Shown here: one piece after another, positions 6,820 to 7,477 of the stretch
Layout of the letters: every line of letters starts with the position of its first letter
Position numbering within the stretch: position 1 is the stretch's first letter
NCBI GenBank assembly: GCA_017849395.1
Contig: JAFIHO010000233.1
Coordinates: 1-7,477 of the forward strand
DNA length: 7,477 bases
Direction: 5' to 3'
Origin: Hyphomicrobiales bacterium
Lineage (GTDB): Bacteria > Pseudomonadota > Alphaproteobacteria > Micropepsales > Micropepsaceae
Notes under the pieces: model-generated
Databases searched by the model: none
Seen by the model: the letters and a program-made list of their open reading frames with translations, nothing else
What the model was told of the DNA's origin: nothing
Translations under genes and position numbers: made by a program

Positions 6820-7230
6820 GTGCCAAAGAAACAAGCGAACCCCATTGATATCCAGGTCGGCAACCGCGTCCGCATAAGGCGGATGCTGATTGGCATGAGC
6901 CAGGAACGCCTCGGCGATCTGTTAGGTCTGACATTTCAGCAAGTGCAGAAATACGAAAAGGGCGTGAACCGCATCGGCGCGGGACGGCTGTTCGAGGTTT
7001 CGCGCATTCTAGGCGTGCCGATCGATTTCTTCTATGAAGGCATCGGCGAACAGCTTGCGGGCAATCGCGGCTTCGCGGAGCCGGACGCGTCGCCGCCGGT
7101 GATGGAATTCGTTTCCAGCGGCGAAGGTTTGCAGCTCTCCCTGGCCTTCATGAAGATCAAGGACGCCAAGGTGCGCAAGCGCGTCCTGGATCTGGTCAAG
7201 AGCCTGTCGGAAGAAGACCAGAAGGATTGA
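6820..7230 (+). CDS. XRE-family helix-turn-helix transcriptional regulator
   Basis: With a GTG start at 6820 the product is 136 residues and opens MPKKQANPIDIQVGNRVR, the N-terminus I expect for this alphaproteobacterial regulator family. The HTH (about 26-48) reads GMSQERLGDLLGLTFQQVQKYEKG, a textbook XRE/Cro fold. The linker includes VPIDFFYEG. A basic/acidic C-terminal helix (about 106-136) may form the dimer or effector region. An upstream in-frame ATG at 6778 would add 14 residues, but that stretch is rich in codons rare here (CTA, AGT, ATA, AGA) and looks unlike the family; GTG at 6811 is a third option. No strong Shine-Dalgarno sequence settles it. The gene follows lnt by 69 nt, so it may share the operon or have its own promoter. 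Its regulon is not known from sequence. Confidence 0.88.
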   Translation: MPKKQANPIDIQVGNRVRIRRMLIGMSQERLGDLLGLTFQQVQKYEKGVNRIGAGRLFEVSRILGVPIDFFYEGIGEQLAGNRGFAEPDASPPVMEFVSSGEGLQLSLAFMKIKDAKVRKRVLDLVKSLSEEDQKD

Positions 7231-7247
7231 GCGGCTGTTGAAGCCGC
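7231..7247. terminator. Bidirectional stem-loop terminator between xre and hisE
   Basis: The whole 17-nt gap between the two convergent stop codons is a perfect hairpin: GCGGCT (7231-7236), loop GTTGA, AGCCGC (7242-7247). On the plus strand it is followed by TTATT, a short T-rich stretch. On the minus strand the trailing T content is low, so termination of hisE may be weaker. The placement between convergent genes supports a shared terminator. Confidence 0.6.
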
Positions 7248-7477
7248 TTATTCGCGGCCCGCTTTTTCCGCCAGACCGGATTGCGCCTGACGCTTTTCCA
7301 GCACCGCATAGACTTCGCCGGGCGTGATGCCCGCCGCGGCCCACAGCACCAGCAGGTGATAAAGCGTATCGGCGGATTCGGCGGCCAGACCCTGTTTGTC
7401 GCCCTCGATCGCGGCGATGACGGTCTCCACGCTTTCCTCTCCGAACTTCCTGGCGCAGCGCGACACGCCCTGCTGCA
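7248..7477 (-). CDS. hisE: Phosphoribosyl-ATP pyrophosphatase (C-terminal part, runs off the right edge)
   Basis: The reading frame is open to the end of the window, so the start is missing; 75 residues are visible and perhaps 30-35 are lost. The sequence QQGVSRCARKFGEESVETVIAA, then AAESADTLYHLLVL, is the HisE core. The EE-x-x-E and E-x-x-D motifs bind magnesium in this MazG-like all-alpha fold. The tail VLEKRQAQSGLAEKAGRE is also typical. HisE hydrolyses phosphoribosyl-ATP to phosphoribosyl-AMP, the second step of histidine synthesis, in the cytoplasm. A GTG at 7466-7464 is a valine inside the conserved GVSRCA block and not the real start. Other his genes may lie beyond the window, since hisE often ends a his operon; that is inference. 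Confidence 0.93.
   Translation of the reverse strand, partial: QQGVSRCARKFGEESVETVIAAIEGDKQGLAAESADTLYHLLVLWAAAGITPGEVYAVLEKRQAQSGLAEKAGRE

Overview
The window is a compact, GC-rich stretch of chromosome carrying conserved housekeeping genes. It most resembles a free-living alphaproteobacterium. The main reasons are the gene order rimI - fur - acyltransferase - miaB - phoH - ybeY - corC - lnt - xre, a Fur/Mur-type regulator without the enterobacterial cysteine zinc site, and an XRE regulator of the alphaproteobacterial MPKK-xANPID type. I cannot name a genus from the sequence alone. I see no mobile element, CRISPR array, tRNA, rRNA or phage gene.

Layout. Bases 1-223 hold the 3' end of a RimI-like GNAT acetyltransferase. 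After 26 nt comes fur (250-666), then after 9 nt a PlsC-type acyltransferase (676-1455). A 124-nt gap follows, the largest non-coding stretch in the window. It contains a GC-rich hairpin just after plsC, a weaker second stem, and a possible promoter in front of miaB. From 1580 to 6750 five genes are packed with no spacing: miaB, phoH, ybeY, corC and lnt. Each of the four junctions is a 4-nt start/stop overlap, which implies one translationally coupled operon. A 69-nt gap separates lnt from an XRE regulator. On the opposite strand, hisE runs off the right edge. The 17 nt between the xre and hisE stop codons form a perfect hairpin that probably ends transcription from both sides. No stretch over 300 nt lacks a gene.

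Function. The packed operon joins RNA maturation (MiaB on tRNA A37, YbeY on rRNA 3' ends, PhoH as its usual NTPase partner) to envelope functions (a CorC-type CBS protein and Lnt, the last step of lipoprotein maturation). The upstream genes add ribosomal-protein acetylation, metal-responsive regulation and phospholipid acylation.

Novelty. I do not find a previously undescribed system. The points worth a second look are modest: the structured gap between plsC and miaB, a rare-codon cluster inside lnt, the TTG start of phoH, the uncertain xre start, and hisE at the place where many alphaproteobacteria carry metK.
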